Assembly: GCA_028704435.1 (NCBI GenBank)
Contig: JAQWFL010000001.1
Location: forward strand, 62,001-126,000
Origin: Anaerostipes sp.
GTDB taxonomy: Bacteria > Bacillota > Clostridia > Lachnospirales > Lachnospiraceae
Reading direction: 5' to 3'
Length of the DNA: 64,000 nt
Below, piece after piece: positions 10,495 through 18,844 of this stretch. The translations under genes were made by a program, and so were the position numbers. The notes under the pieces are model-generated. The model was not told the origin of the DNA. It saw only the letters and a list, made by a program, of their open reading frames with translations, and did no database searches. Position 1 is the stretch's first letter, and each line of letters starts with the position of its first letter.

Positions 10495-11025
10495 ATGTGC
10501 AAACGCATTATGAAAGCAGAAACAAGCACAAACGGAGAAGTTCCGTTCTTCAAAATCGGAACTTTTGGTGGTGAACCCAATGCATACATCTCAAAGGAAA
10601 CCTATGAAAAGTATAAATCTATGTATTCATACCCAAATAAGGGAGATGTTCTTATTTCTGCTGCTGGTACTATTGGGCGAACTGTGATTTATGATGGTGA
10701 GCCTGCATATTATCAAGATTCAAACATTGTGTGGATTGCAAACGATGAGAGAATCGTACTGAATAAGTACCTTTTTTACTGCTACCAACTTCAACCGTGG
10801 GTAGTCTCCACAGGTGGTACAATTGCAAGATTATATAATGATAATATCAGTAAAGCCAAAATCTATGTGCCCTCCATCGAAAAGCAGTTACAGATTATAG
10901 AAACACTCGACCGTTTCGATACCCTCTGCAATGATATTTCCACAGGTTTACCTGCTGAAATCGCAGCAAGACAAAAGCAATATGAATACTATCGTGACAG
11001 ATTACTGTCATTCAAGGAACTATAA
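10495..11025 (+). CDS. third HsdS recognition-domain half, out of frame
   Basis: A target-recognition domain plus conserved region ending EIAARQKQYEYYRDRLLSFKEL, the usual C-terminus of HsdS. The frame is actually open from the ACAG tract: it reads DDYNSLIRLCQYVFGYVRIELGD... before the Met at 10495, so this is the 3' extension of hsdS rather than an independent gene. With a +1 or -2 repeat change the product would be a roughly 596-residue HsdS with three recognition domains. I see no convincing ribosome site at 10495, so in the present state it may be silent or give a half-subunit by internal initiation. Confidence 0.8.
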   Translation: MCKRIMKAETSTNGEVPFFKIGTFGGEPNAYISKETYEKYKSMYSYPNKGDVLISAAGTIGRTVIYDGEPAYYQDSNIVWIANDERIVLNKYLFYCYQLQPWVVSTGGTIARLYNDNISKAKIYVPSIEKQLQIIETLDRFDTLCNDISTGLPAEIAARQKQYEYYRDRLLSFKEL

Positions 11026-11048
11026 AAGAGAAAGAAGGTGAGATCACC

Positions 11049-14000
11049 GTGCCTTATTTTAACATTGTCGCACAGACAACAGAAAATACCGTAGTTACAG
11101 AATATGAGCCTGTGAAGGCACGTTCGGACAGCTACCAGAGTGAGGCTGCTCTGGAGCAAGAATTTATTCGTCTGCTCTGTGAGCAGGGCTATGAATATCT
11201 GCAAATTCATACAGAGAAGGATTTAATCCGCAACCTCCGCAATCGTTTGGAGACACTGAACCACTATCAGTTCTCCGATACAGAGTGGCAACAGTTTTTT
11301 GCGGATTCTGTTGCGAACCCCAACGAGCATATCGTGGAAAAGACCCGCAAGATACAGGAGGACTTTGTCCAAGTACTGAAACGGGATGATGGCTCTACGA
11401 AGAACATCACACTCATGGATAAGAAAAATATCCATAATAACAGTTTGCAGGTCATCAACCAGTATGTGCTTGGTAAAGAGGACGGTGCAAAATACGATAA
11501 TCGTTACGATGTGACGGTACTGGTCAACGGTCTACCCTTGGTGCATATTGAACTGAAGCGCAGAGGAGTCCCTATCCGAGAGGCATTCAATCAGATAAAT
11601 CGCTATCAGCGTGATTCCTTTTGGGCAGGCTGTGGGCTGTTTGAATATGTGCAGATTTTCGTTATCTCCAATGGAACAAATACGAAATACTACTCCAACA
11701 GCACTCGCTTTAATGCCATAAAGGATGCTGCCTCCGGCAAGACGAAAAAAGGAAAAACAAGCAACAGCTTTGAATTTACCTGCTTTTGGGCAGATGCTAA
11801 TAACCGTGTTATCACGGATTTGATTGACTTCACAAAGACTTTCTTTGCAAAGCATTCTTTGCTGAATGTGCTGACCAAGTATTGTATTTTTACATCAGAA
11901 AATATGCTTATGGTTATGCGCCCGTACCAGATCACGGCAACCGAGCGCATCTTGAATCGTATTGAGATTGCCAACAACTATAAAAAATACGGCAGCGTGG
12001 CAGGTGGCGGATACATCTGGCACACAACAGGATCCGGCAAAACGCTCACCTCTTTCAAGACGGCACGTCTGGCATCACAGCTGCCTTATATTGATAAGGT
12101 GCTGTTTGTGGTTGACCGTAAGGATTTGGACTACCAGACCATGAAGGAGTATGACCGCTTTGAAAAAGGTGCTGCCAACAGCAATACTTCTACTGCAGTT
12201 CTTAAAAAGCAGTTGGAAAATCCGAATGCCCATATTATCATTACTACCATTCAAAAGCTGGCGTCCTTCATCAAAAAATACAGCGAACATGAAGTGTATG
12301 GGAAACACGTTGTCATCATTTTTGACGAATGCCACCGTAGCCAGTTTGGTGATATGCATACCGCTATTATAAAGAATTTCAAGAACTACCATCTGTTTGG
12401 TTTTACAGGGACACCAATATTCGCAGCCAACTCTGGTGCATCCAAGAACCCGGAGTTCTTTACAACGGGACAGACCTTTGGTGACCAGTTACATACCTAT
12501 ACCATTGTGGATGCCATCAACGATAAAAATGTTCTGCCTTTCCGTGTGGACTATATTAAAACGATGGATACGGACGAAGAAATTACCGATGAAATGGTAT
12601 GGGACATCAATCGTGAAAAAGCAATGATGGCGCCTAAGCGTGTTGAATTGGTGACACGGTATATTTTGGAACATTTCGACCAAAAAACCTACCGTGGGGA
12701 TAAGACATATATTTTCAATACTCTCACGAATATTGAAGAAGTGGCATCCGCCGAGCGTGGCACAGTAGAAGAAATCAAGCAGCAACAACGTCTTAGCGGA
12801 TTTAATTCTATTTTTGCTGTGGCATCTGTGCCAATGGCAAAACTATATTATCAAGAATTTCAGAAGCAGATGGCAGCAGACCCAACCAAGAAACTGCGTG
12901 TTGCAACGATTTTCAGCTACGGAGCAAATGAGGAAGAAGCTGACGGTATTCTGGATGAGGAGAACTCCGAGGACACTTCTGCCCTCGACCAGAACTCCCG
13001 TGATTTTCTGGAATCTGCTATCCGTGATTATAATGGAATGTTCCATACAACTTATGATACTTCCAGCGATAAGTTCCAGAACTACTACAAGGATGTATCC
13101 CTACGCATGAAAAACAAGGAACTGGACTTGCTCATTGTAGTTAATATGTTCCTTACTGGTTTTGATGCCACTACCATGAACACGCTGTGGGTGGATAAGA
13201 ACCTGAAGATGCATGGTCTGATACAGGCTTTTTCCCGTACCAACCGTATCCTTAATTCTATCAAGACTTTCGGCAACATTGTTTGTTTCCGCAACCTGCA
13301 AAAGCGTGTAGACAGTGCCATATCACTGTTTGGTGACAAGAACGCTGGCGGCATTGTGCTGTTGAACAGCTTTAAGGATTACTACTATGGTTATGAGTCC
13401 GTAGACGGAAAGCCAATGCCCGGCTATGTGGATATGATGGAGGAATTGAACGAGAAGTTCCCTCTGGAAGAACCACAGATTATTGGCGAGCAGAATCAGA
13501 AGGATTTTATTTCTTTGTTTGGTGCAATCCTGCGTATGCGCAACTTGCTCGTATCCTTTGATGAATTTAAAGGGAACGAACTTATTACCGAACGTGACTT
13601 ACAGGACTACCTTGGCAGATACCAAGACCTGCGTGATGAATGGAAACGCAGACGTGAAGCCGGAGAAAGCACAGATATCACAGATGATATTGTGTTTGAG
13701 GTGGAACTGATCAAGCAGATAGAAATCAACATTGATTATATTCTGATGCTTGTAAAGAAATATCACGATACCCATTGTGAGGATAAAGAAGTTCTGATTA
13801 CCATCAATAAAGCCATTGATGCCAGCCCGGAACTACGCAGCAAGAAACAGTTGATTGAAACCTTTATCGCAGGGGTTAACGATGCAGATGACATTATGAG
13901 TGAGTGGCACGATTATGTGGTAAAGCAGCGTGAAGCTGAATTGCAGACCATAATTACAGAGGAAAAGTTAAAGCCGGAGGACACCCGTAAATTCTTGGAG

Positions 14001-14276
14001 AACGCTTTCCGTGATGGCGAAATCAAAACAGCTGGAACAGACATCGATAAAATCATGCCCCCTGTCTCTCGCTTTGGCGGTGGTGGCAGAGCCAAGAAAA
14101 AGCAAGGTGTCATTGATAAACTGAAGACATTCTTTGAGAAGTATTTTGGTATCGGTGGCTCGGCAACCTTTACTGAGCCGGAACACCCAGCGACCATGTA
14201 TGAACTGCATCCACAGGACAACCTGTCTATGGTGGCAGAACCGAAGACACCATATGGTAGTGATGAACACAAATAA
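11049..14276 (+). CDS. hsdR: type I RM restriction/translocase subunit HsdR
   Basis: Motor and nuclease subunit of 1075 residues. The N-terminal PD-(D/E)XK nuclease is seen as YDVTVLVNGLPL followed by ELKRRG (Glu168). The SF2 translocase follows with Walker A TTGSGKT (about 326-332), DECH at 426-429 and GFTGTP. A helical C-terminus binds the methylase core. The sequence resembles the EcoR124I (type IC) branch. I take the GTG at 11049 as start, preceded by AAGAAGGTGAG. The gene follows the hsdS extension by 23 bp and appears intact, so the system is probably active. Confidence 0.95.
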   Translation: MPYFNIVAQTTENTVVTEYEPVKARSDSYQSEAALEQEFIRLLCEQGYEYLQIHTEKDLIRNLRNRLETLNHYQFSDTEWQQFFADSVANPNEHIVEKTRKIQEDFVQVLKRDDGSTKNITLMDKKNIHNNSLQVINQYVLGKEDGAKYDNRYDVTVLVNGLPLVHIELKRRGVPIREAFNQINRYQRDSFWAGCGLFEYVQIFVISNGTNTKYYSNSTRFNAIKDAASGKTKKGKTSNSFEFTCFWADANNRVITDLIDFTKTFFAKHSLLNVLTKYCIFTSENMLMVMRPYQITATERILNRIEIANNYKKYGSVAGGGYIWHTTGSGKTLTSFKTARLASQLPYIDKVLFVVDRKDLDYQTMKEYDRFEKGAANSNTSTAVLKKQLENPNAHIIITTIQKLASFIKKYSEHEVYGKHVVIIFDECHRSQFGDMHTAIIKNFKNYHLFGFTGTPIFAANSGASKNPEFFTTGQTFGDQLHTYTIVDAINDKNVLPFRVDYIKTMDTDEEITDEMVWDINREKAMMAPKRVELVTRYILEHFDQKTYRGDKTYIFNTLTNIEEVASAERGTVEEIKQQQRLSGFNSIFAVASVPMAKLYYQEFQKQMAADPTKKLRVATIFSYGANEEEADGILDEENSEDTSALDQNSRDFLESAIRDYNGMFHTTYDTSSDKFQNYYKDVSLRMKNKELDLLIVVNMFLTGFDATTMNTLWVDKNLKMHGLIQAFSRTNRILNSIKTFGNIVCFRNLQKRVDSAISLFGDKNAGGIVLLNSFKDYYYGYESVDGKPMPGYVDMMEELNEKFPLEEPQIIGEQNQKDFISLFGAILRMRNLLVSFDEFKGNELITERDLQDYLGRYQDLRDEWKRRREAGESTDITDDIVFEVELIKQIEINIDYILMLVKKYHDTHCEDKEVLITINKAIDASPELRSKKQLIETFIAGVNDADDIMSEWHDYVVKQREAELQTIITEEKLKPEDTRKFLENAFRDGEIKTAGTDIDKIMPPVSRFGGGGRAKKKQGVIDKLKTFFEKYFGIGGSATFTEPEHPATMYELHPQDNLSMVAEPKTPYGSDEHK

Positions 14277-14288
14277 GTGATGAGTACG

Positions 14289-14330
14289 ACCACGCAGAAG
14301 GACAATGTTCCCTGCGTGGTTTTCTTTTGT
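14289..14330 (+). terminator. terminator of the RM operon
   Basis: 9-bp stem ACCACGCAG (14289-14297) with CTGCGTGGT (14312-14320), then TTTTCTTTT. Confidence 0.88.
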
Positions 14331-14335
14331 CACAT

Positions 14336-14435
14336 GGGGGTGGTCAAATCTCCAGAACCTTATCTGCCAAAGACCGACGCCCCCTCAAACGTGAATTTTC
14401 GCAGAATTAAACAGGGGGGATACCCTGATATATAG
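14336..14435. repeat. cos-like block, copy 1
   Basis: Non-coding block beginning GGGGGTGGTCAAATCTCC, with TCGCAGAATT 58 bp further on and then a G-run and CCCTGATA. Its layout and much of its sequence recur at 18394-18485 (58 versus 59 bp between the two anchors). The GGTCAA-ATCTC element resembles sequence I associate with the cos/terminase region of Firmicutes HNH-type phages. Packaging function is inferred. Confidence 0.45.
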
Positions 14436-14486
14436 AAATGGCTGAAAACACCTTGTATTTACAGTGCTTTCAGCCATTTTCTTTTG
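14436..14486. terminator. possibly bidirectional terminator
   Basis: Stem AAATGGCTGAAA (14436-14447) with TTTCAGCCATTT (14468-14479), T-rich on the plus side and A-rich on the other. It sits between the RM operon and the convergent repressor gene. Confidence 0.75.
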
Positions 14487-14539
14487 CGTATTTGTCCGCA
14501 TTATTGTATAAAAACAGGTCGGATTCTTAGGTAAAACGC

Positions 14540-15004
14540 TTATTTTGTGACCGCTTTAATATTAACCGCACACACAAAACTGTCATCGTCTGCCATCACT
14601 CCCTGCTGAATGCAGCGGTTCTTCTCTTCCTTATAAAGAGCGAGCAAGGACTTTCTTGCAAAGCTGTCCATCCGGGCAAAGTCAGAACAGAACTGCTGCA
14701 GTGTGCTGTTTAGCCAGTCTGCATCCTGTTCCTTATCCATTGCAAGGCTTGTTTCTGCCATGCCGTTGATATCTGCTTCTGTAGCATCTTGCATTGGAGT
14801 AGCATCGTCTGACTGTGCAATCAGATAGTCCATGCGTACATGAAACAATTCGCACATGGTATCGAGCATCTCAAAGCTGGGTCTGCGACTGCCGATTTCC
14901 CATGCAGATACCGTCCCCTTTGCTACTTTCAGTTCTTCCGCAAGTGTTCCCTGCGTGAATCCATTCTTTTTTCTGATTTCTTTAATTCTTTCACCAATCG
15001 TCAT
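14540..15004 (-). CDS. XRE-family repressor (CI-like) of the mobile element
   Basis: 154 residues. The N-terminal HTH_XRE domain (about 3-62, GFTQGTLAEELKVAKGTVSAWE) binds DNA. The C-terminal 90 residues are acidic and helical with no recognisable peptidase motif. It is divergent from the excisionase-like/primase operon, and the 225-bp gap holds inverted repeats overlapping the opposite promoter. This is the usual layout of a phage or satellite master repressor. No RecA-cleavage domain is visible, so induction may depend on an antirepressor or helper-phage protein; that is inference. Confidence 0.85.
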   Translation of the reverse strand: MTIGERIKEIRKKNGFTQGTLAEELKVAKGTVSAWEIGSRRPSFEMLDTMCELFHVRMDYLIAQSDDATPMQDATEADINGMAETSLAMDKEQDADWLNSTLQQFCSDFARMDSFARKSLLALYKEEKNRCIQQGVMADDDSFVCAVNIKAVTK

Positions 15005-15092
15005 AGCTTGTCACCTCGTTATATATTTTCGCATATCGTTGTATCTCGTTTGCTTCTGTTCTAATAGTATCACTCAATGTTGCACTTGTCAA

Positions 15093-15106
15093 TACACTTT
15101 GATGTA
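15093..15106. promoter_or_regulatory. candidate repressor operator O1
   Basis: TACAC-TTTG-ATGTA, a 5-4-5 inverted repeat with one mismatch, matching the geometry of the perfect site at 15155. It lies between the divergent repressor and excisionase-like genes. Confidence 0.45.
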
Positions 15107-15146
15107 CTTTTTACAATTTATTCATCATTTTGTTTTACTTCAAGCA

Positions 15147-15175
15147 TTGACAAGTACATCTTAATGTAGTATTAT
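15147..15175 (+). promoter_or_regulatory. promoter of the excisionase-primase operon with operator O2
   Basis: TTGACA (15147-15152), 17-bp spacer, TATTAT (15170-15175). The spacer contains a perfect inverted repeat TACAT-CTTA-ATGTA (15155-15168), well placed for repressor to block RNA polymerase. Confidence 0.7.
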
Positions 15176-15229
15176 CATATTGAAAGTACGACATGATGAT
15201 GCACTTATGCATTGAAAGGAGGAAGAAAG

Positions 15230-15442
15230 ATGGATATGAAACAACCTAATATGATGACCGTGAGAGAAGTTGCGAAAACAGGATTGCTCTCGGAACACGC
15301 TCTTCGCATTATGCTGAAAGCCGGGAAGCTTCCGGCAATCTATATCGGAAAAAAAGCACTCATCAATTATGACAAGCTGTGCGAGCAGTTATCCGCTTTG
15401 GGAGAAGATGCGGAAAGCCAGTCTGATTCGATATGGTACTAA
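15230..15442 (+). CDS. excisionase-like small HTH protein
   Basis: 70-residue winged-helix/HTH_17-type DNA-binding protein: MMTVREVAKTGLLSEHALRIMLKAG then a basic wing. Such proteins act as excisionases or as early regulators in phages and ICEs. I use ATG 15230, which has AAAGGAGGAAG just upstream, rather than the upstream TTG at 15212. It is the first gene after the repressor-controlled promoter and leads into the primase gene 40 bp later. Confidence 0.75.
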   Translation: MDMKQPNMMTVREVAKTGLLSEHALRIMLKAGKLPAIYIGKKALINYDKLCEQLSALGEDAESQSDSIWY

Positions 15443-15482
15443 TCTGTACCGCCACTACTAATAAGGAAAGGAGGCAAGCCGA

Positions 15483-17777
15483 ATGCCGGAAGAAACAAAA
15501 AATCCCATGCAGGAACTGATGGATAGGAAGATATGGTTCCTGTGGATATGGAGCAAGGATAAGAATGGCAATCCCACCAAAAAGCCAATCGCAGCGAATG
15601 GTGGTGCAACGGGTACAGACGATGCTCATAGTGGCACATGGGTGACCTATGATGAAGCGGTAACAGCAATGCATGAACGTGGCTCTGCCGGAGTCGGTTT
15701 CAAAATCCCAAAAGGATACTTCTTTCTGGACATTGACCATAAGGAACTGAACGACCCTTTTGTACAGATGATGTTGAAACGCTTTAACAGCTATACAGAA
15801 TATTCCCAAAGTGGCAACGGCATCCACATCTATGGAAAAGTCGATATTGCCAGCATCCCAACCTATATCGATGATAAGGGGAAGGAAAGACTGGACAGAC
15901 AGTTCTATATGAAAAATCCCCACAACAATACCGAGCAGTATTTCGGGGGACTTACCAATCGCTTCGCCTGTTATACAGGCAATGTGATATTGGATACGGC
16001 ACTGAATGACTGCACACAGGCTGTTCTTACCACCTTGGATAAGGATATGCGCAGGAAACAGAAAAAGAAATACAGCGCCAAGCGTGATGGTGACGAAGAT
16101 GTATACCGCATCATCGAAGCACTGCACAAGCAGAAGAACGGTGAGAAATTCGCCATGCTGTTTGATGATGGTGACATCAGCAATTATGGCAATGATGATT
16201 CCGCTGCGGATTGTGCGCTCTGTTCCCTTATTGCATTTCGCACCGGGGATGACCCAGAACTGATCGATGCCATATTCCGTCTGTCCGCTCTGATGCGTGA
16301 AAAGTGGAATCGGGATGATTACCGGGAACTGACCATCCATGCAGCACTTGAAGCCTGTCATGGTGTGTTTCATCGTTCGGTAATGCCAGCCCCGGAATTC
16401 ATCAAATTCAACCGTTCCGGGATTGCAACGGTGAGTGTGCCTCTGCTTGCAAAATATGTGCGAGAGCATCTCCAATACCTCATAGTCCGTGACAACACCA
16501 ATGGCGGCACCATCATCTATGTGTACGAAAGCGGCTGTTACAGGCTGTGTGGCAAGGATAACTTCAAGGGCATCATCAAAGGTTACATTACCGATTATGA
16601 TGAGGAACTTCTCCGTATGGGCGATGTGACTGCCTGTATCGAGCATTTGACCACAGACCTTAATACGCTGACTAACGATGACCTCAATGCCGATGAAGAC
16701 CTCATCAATGTGGCAAACGGTCTGCTCCGGCTGTCAGATTTAACACTCCTGCCACACTCCCCGGAGATACTCAGTACCATACAGATTCCCTGTGAATGGC
16801 ATGGAACTTCAAGTGCGACACCTACCTTTGACGGTTATATGTCCACACTGACCAACCATGATATGGCAGTGGAAAATCTGCTGTTGGAATTCATCGGTGC
16901 AGTATTCTCCAATGTAAAAGGCTGGCGAATGAAGAAATCACTGTTCCTGTACGGCAAAGGCGATACAGGCAAATCACAGCTAAAAAGTCTGGTGGAGATG
17001 ATGCTTGGAAAAGGATACTTCATTGGTATCGACCTTGCAGAAATCGAGGCACGGTTTGGTACTGCCAATCTCTATGGCAAGCGTCTGGCTGGCAGTTCTG
17101 ACATGAGTTTTGTAACCGTCAGCGAATTAAAGACCTTCAAGAAGTGTACAGGCGGTGACAGCCTGTTTGCAGAGTTCAAGGGGCAGAACGCTTTTGAATT
17201 CATCTACAATGGTCTGCTGTGGTTCTGCATGAACCGTCTGCCAAAGTTTGGCGGTGATGATGGCGAATGGGTATACAACCGCATCATGCAGGTGGAATGC
17301 CTTAATGTGATACCACCAAAACAGCAGGACAAGCATCTGCTTGAAAAGATGTATGCAGAACGGGAAGGCATATTTTACAAGGCGGTGATGGCATTTCGCA
17401 ATGTTATCGGCAACGGCTACCGTTTCACAGAGCCGGACAGCATCTCACAGGCAAGGCAGAATTACCGTAACACCAACAGCACCATTATTTCCTTCTTTGA
17501 GGAATGTATGGCAGAACGCAGCGACAGCAAGATATCCGATACTTGGACAACAGGGCGCATCTTTAAAGCATACAAGGCTTGGTGCAAGGATAACAACAAC
17601 GGGTATGCCAAGACAGCACGGGAGTTCCGTGATGAATTGGCTGACCACCTCGGCACGACCTTTCAGGCTATGGTTGTCAGACGTGGAACAGGCGGTACCT
17701 TCTACAGAGATTACACACTCTCCGAGGATGCCGTAGAACAGTTTAGGGGGTGTGGCTATGATGACTTTCTCGTTTAG
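15483..17777 (+). CDS. primase-polymerase / D5-type replicative helicase (P4-like)
   Basis: 764-residue replication protein. The N-terminal prim-pol domain carries the DxD metal site (FFLDIDHKE, Asp83 and Asp85) and SGNGIHIYG (about 110-118). The C-terminal SF3/D5 helicase has Walker A GKGDTGKS starting at 491 and the LAGSSDMS region after it. This combination is typical of phage satellites and integrative plasmids that prime and unwind their own origin. AAAGGAGG precedes the ATG. The iteron array starts at its stop codon, as in satellite rep-ori modules, so this protein is the likely iteron-dependent initiator. Confidence 0.9.
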   Translation: MPEETKNPMQELMDRKIWFLWIWSKDKNGNPTKKPIAANGGATGTDDAHSGTWVTYDEAVTAMHERGSAGVGFKIPKGYFFLDIDHKELNDPFVQMMLKRFNSYTEYSQSGNGIHIYGKVDIASIPTYIDDKGKERLDRQFYMKNPHNNTEQYFGGLTNRFACYTGNVILDTALNDCTQAVLTTLDKDMRRKQKKKYSAKRDGDEDVYRIIEALHKQKNGEKFAMLFDDGDISNYGNDDSAADCALCSLIAFRTGDDPELIDAIFRLSALMREKWNRDDYRELTIHAALEACHGVFHRSVMPAPEFIKFNRSGIATVSVPLLAKYVREHLQYLIVRDNTNGGTIIYVYESGCYRLCGKDNFKGIIKGYITDYDEELLRMGDVTACIEHLTTDLNTLTNDDLNADEDLINVANGLLRLSDLTLLPHSPEILSTIQIPCEWHGTSSATPTFDGYMSTLTNHDMAVENLLLEFIGAVFSNVKGWRMKKSLFLYGKGDTGKSQLKSLVEMMLGKGYFIGIDLAEIEARFGTANLYGKRLAGSSDMSFVTVSELKTFKKCTGGDSLFAEFKGQNAFEFIYNGLLWFCMNRLPKFGGDDGEWVYNRIMQVECLNVIPPKQQDKHLLEKMYAEREGIFYKAVMAFRNVIGNGYRFTEPDSISQARQNYRNTNSTIISFFEECMAERSDSKISDTWTTGRIFKAYKAWCKDNNNGYAKTAREFRDELADHLGTTFQAMVVRRGTGGTFYRDYTLSEDAVEQFRGCGYDDFLV

Positions 17778-18094
17778 TGACAGTAGTGACAGTACAGTGA
17801 CAGTTCATACGCACAACTGTCACTGCAATAAACGCCCATTCCACAAGGGTTTAAGGCACTTTGGTGACAGTAGTGACAGTTCTTTCAACTCAAGAGCCAA
17901 GAAAAAAATCTTTGTATGCAGTAGGCAGGTATGGGTACAAGGTACAAAGATTATTGAGCGTGTGAGCAAATCAAAAGTTCTGTCACTACTGTCACTAAAA
18001 CAGTGCAAATGCCCATTCTGTAAGGGATTTCTTTAGTGACAGTTGCAAAAAGAACTGTCACTGGAACTGTCACTAAATCGCAGGAACTGTCACC
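17776..18094. other. iteron array, putative replication origin
   Basis: Twelve copies of the 9-mer AGTGACAGT or its complement ACTGTCACT, three of them with one changed end base. Plus-oriented copies start at 17776, 17785, 17796, 17863, 17872 and 18035. Minus-oriented copies start at 17816, 17979, 17988, 18054, 18066 and 18086. Two arms each contain a GCCCATTC-3 nt-AAGGG box (about 17834 and 18010) and flank an A-rich centre. The position immediately 3' of the primase/helicase matches satellite origins. A 94-residue frame over this region is an artefact of the repeats. Confidence 0.8.
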
Positions 18095-18142
18095 AAAATA
18101 AAGACAGCGCTGATATGCGCAGTCAGAAAGGAGGCAAATGCC

Positions 18143-18388
18143 ATGAGAATTATGGATATTGATGAGAACACCAAGTTTCGTCCGATTGACTTTGACACTG
18201 ACCGCTATGTCGGCATGAGTGTAATCAACCGTAAGGATGATGCCCCTGTGCTTATCATGATGAGCAAGTCCAGCAACCCACCGCACTACATGGTCATGGA
18301 TGGGATGTACAAGCAGATGTACTATCTGCGATATGCAGATGCAGTGGACTACTGCAAGCGTATGGGATACATCCGTTCCCGCAATTGA
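18143..18388 (+). CDS. hypothetical protein of the mobile element
   Basis: 81 residues, no family recognised. It has an acidic N-terminal third, then hydrophobic beta-like stretches (SVINRKDDAPVLIMM, PPHYMVMDGMYKQMYYL) and a basic C-terminus. The GAAAGGAGG ribosome site is convincing. It lies directly after the iteron field and before the second cos-like block, so a role in replication or packaging choice is possible but unproven. Confidence 0.65.
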   Translation: MRIMDIDENTKFRPIDFDTDRYVGMSVINRKDDAPVLIMMSKSSNPPHYMVMDGMYKQMYYLRYADAVDYCKRMGYIRSRN

Positions 18389-18393
18389 CCATA

Positions 18394-18485
18394 GGGGCGG
18401 TCAACATCTCCACTGCTGTTATAGCGGAAAACGGGGCAATGCTCTCACGCACAAAATCGCAAATTCAAAAGGGGTATTAAAACCC
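18394..18485. repeat. cos-like block, copy 2
   Basis: Begins GGGGCGGTCAACATCTCCA, followed by ATCGCAAATTC and AGGGGTATTAAAACCC. It is an imperfect direct repeat of the block at 14336 with the same internal spacing. It sits immediately upstream of the zinc-ribbon and capsid genes, where phages carry their packaging start. Confidence 0.45.
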
Positions 18486-18521
18486 TATCACACAAAACCA
18501 CATTTTAAGGAGGAAAATACT

Positions 18522-18830
18522 ATGATTTATCCAATTATTGCAAACAAAAAGAACAACATCTTACGCACCCATCATTCGTCCTACTCGGAGGAATATGCAC
18601 AGAGAATGTGTAACCTGTATCTTTCCGATGAAATCCACAGAGATGACGAAGGAAAGCTGCACAAGTATTATCGTCTCCATGCCAAAGAACCTCACAGCAT
18701 CGAGGATGCTCTTGCTTATGACATCTTATGCCCGGAATGTGCAAACAGAGGAAAGCTCAAGCAGATTGGCAGGGTACTGAACTACAATGACCTCGGACTG
18801 TACAGATGTCCGTTTTGTGACAAGAAATAA
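18522..18830 (+). CDS. zinc-ribbon small protein
   Basis: 102 residues. The C-terminal third has two Cys pairs, CPEC and CPFC, about 30 residues apart, a likely zinc ribbon. The N-terminal part is polar with several His and Tyr. AAGGAGG lies 6 bp before ATG 18522; an upstream in-frame ATG at 18300 has no ribosome site and overlaps the preceding gene. It is 14 bp from the capsid gene and probably co-translated. Family unknown; a DNA-binding or head-morphogenesis helper role is possible. Confidence 0.7.
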   Translation: MIYPIIANKKNNILRTHHSSYSEEYAQRMCNLYLSDEIHRDDEGKLHKYYRLHAKEPHSIEDALAYDILCPECANRGKLKQIGRVLNYNDLGLYRCPFCDKK

Positions 18831-18844
18831 GGAGGAACACGATT

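Noticed and set aside
17752-18036. 94-residue frame rich in SDSSDS across the iteron field.
   Set aside because: It is created by the AGTGACAGT repeats, lacks a ribosome site and overlaps the primase end; the DNA repeats explain it.
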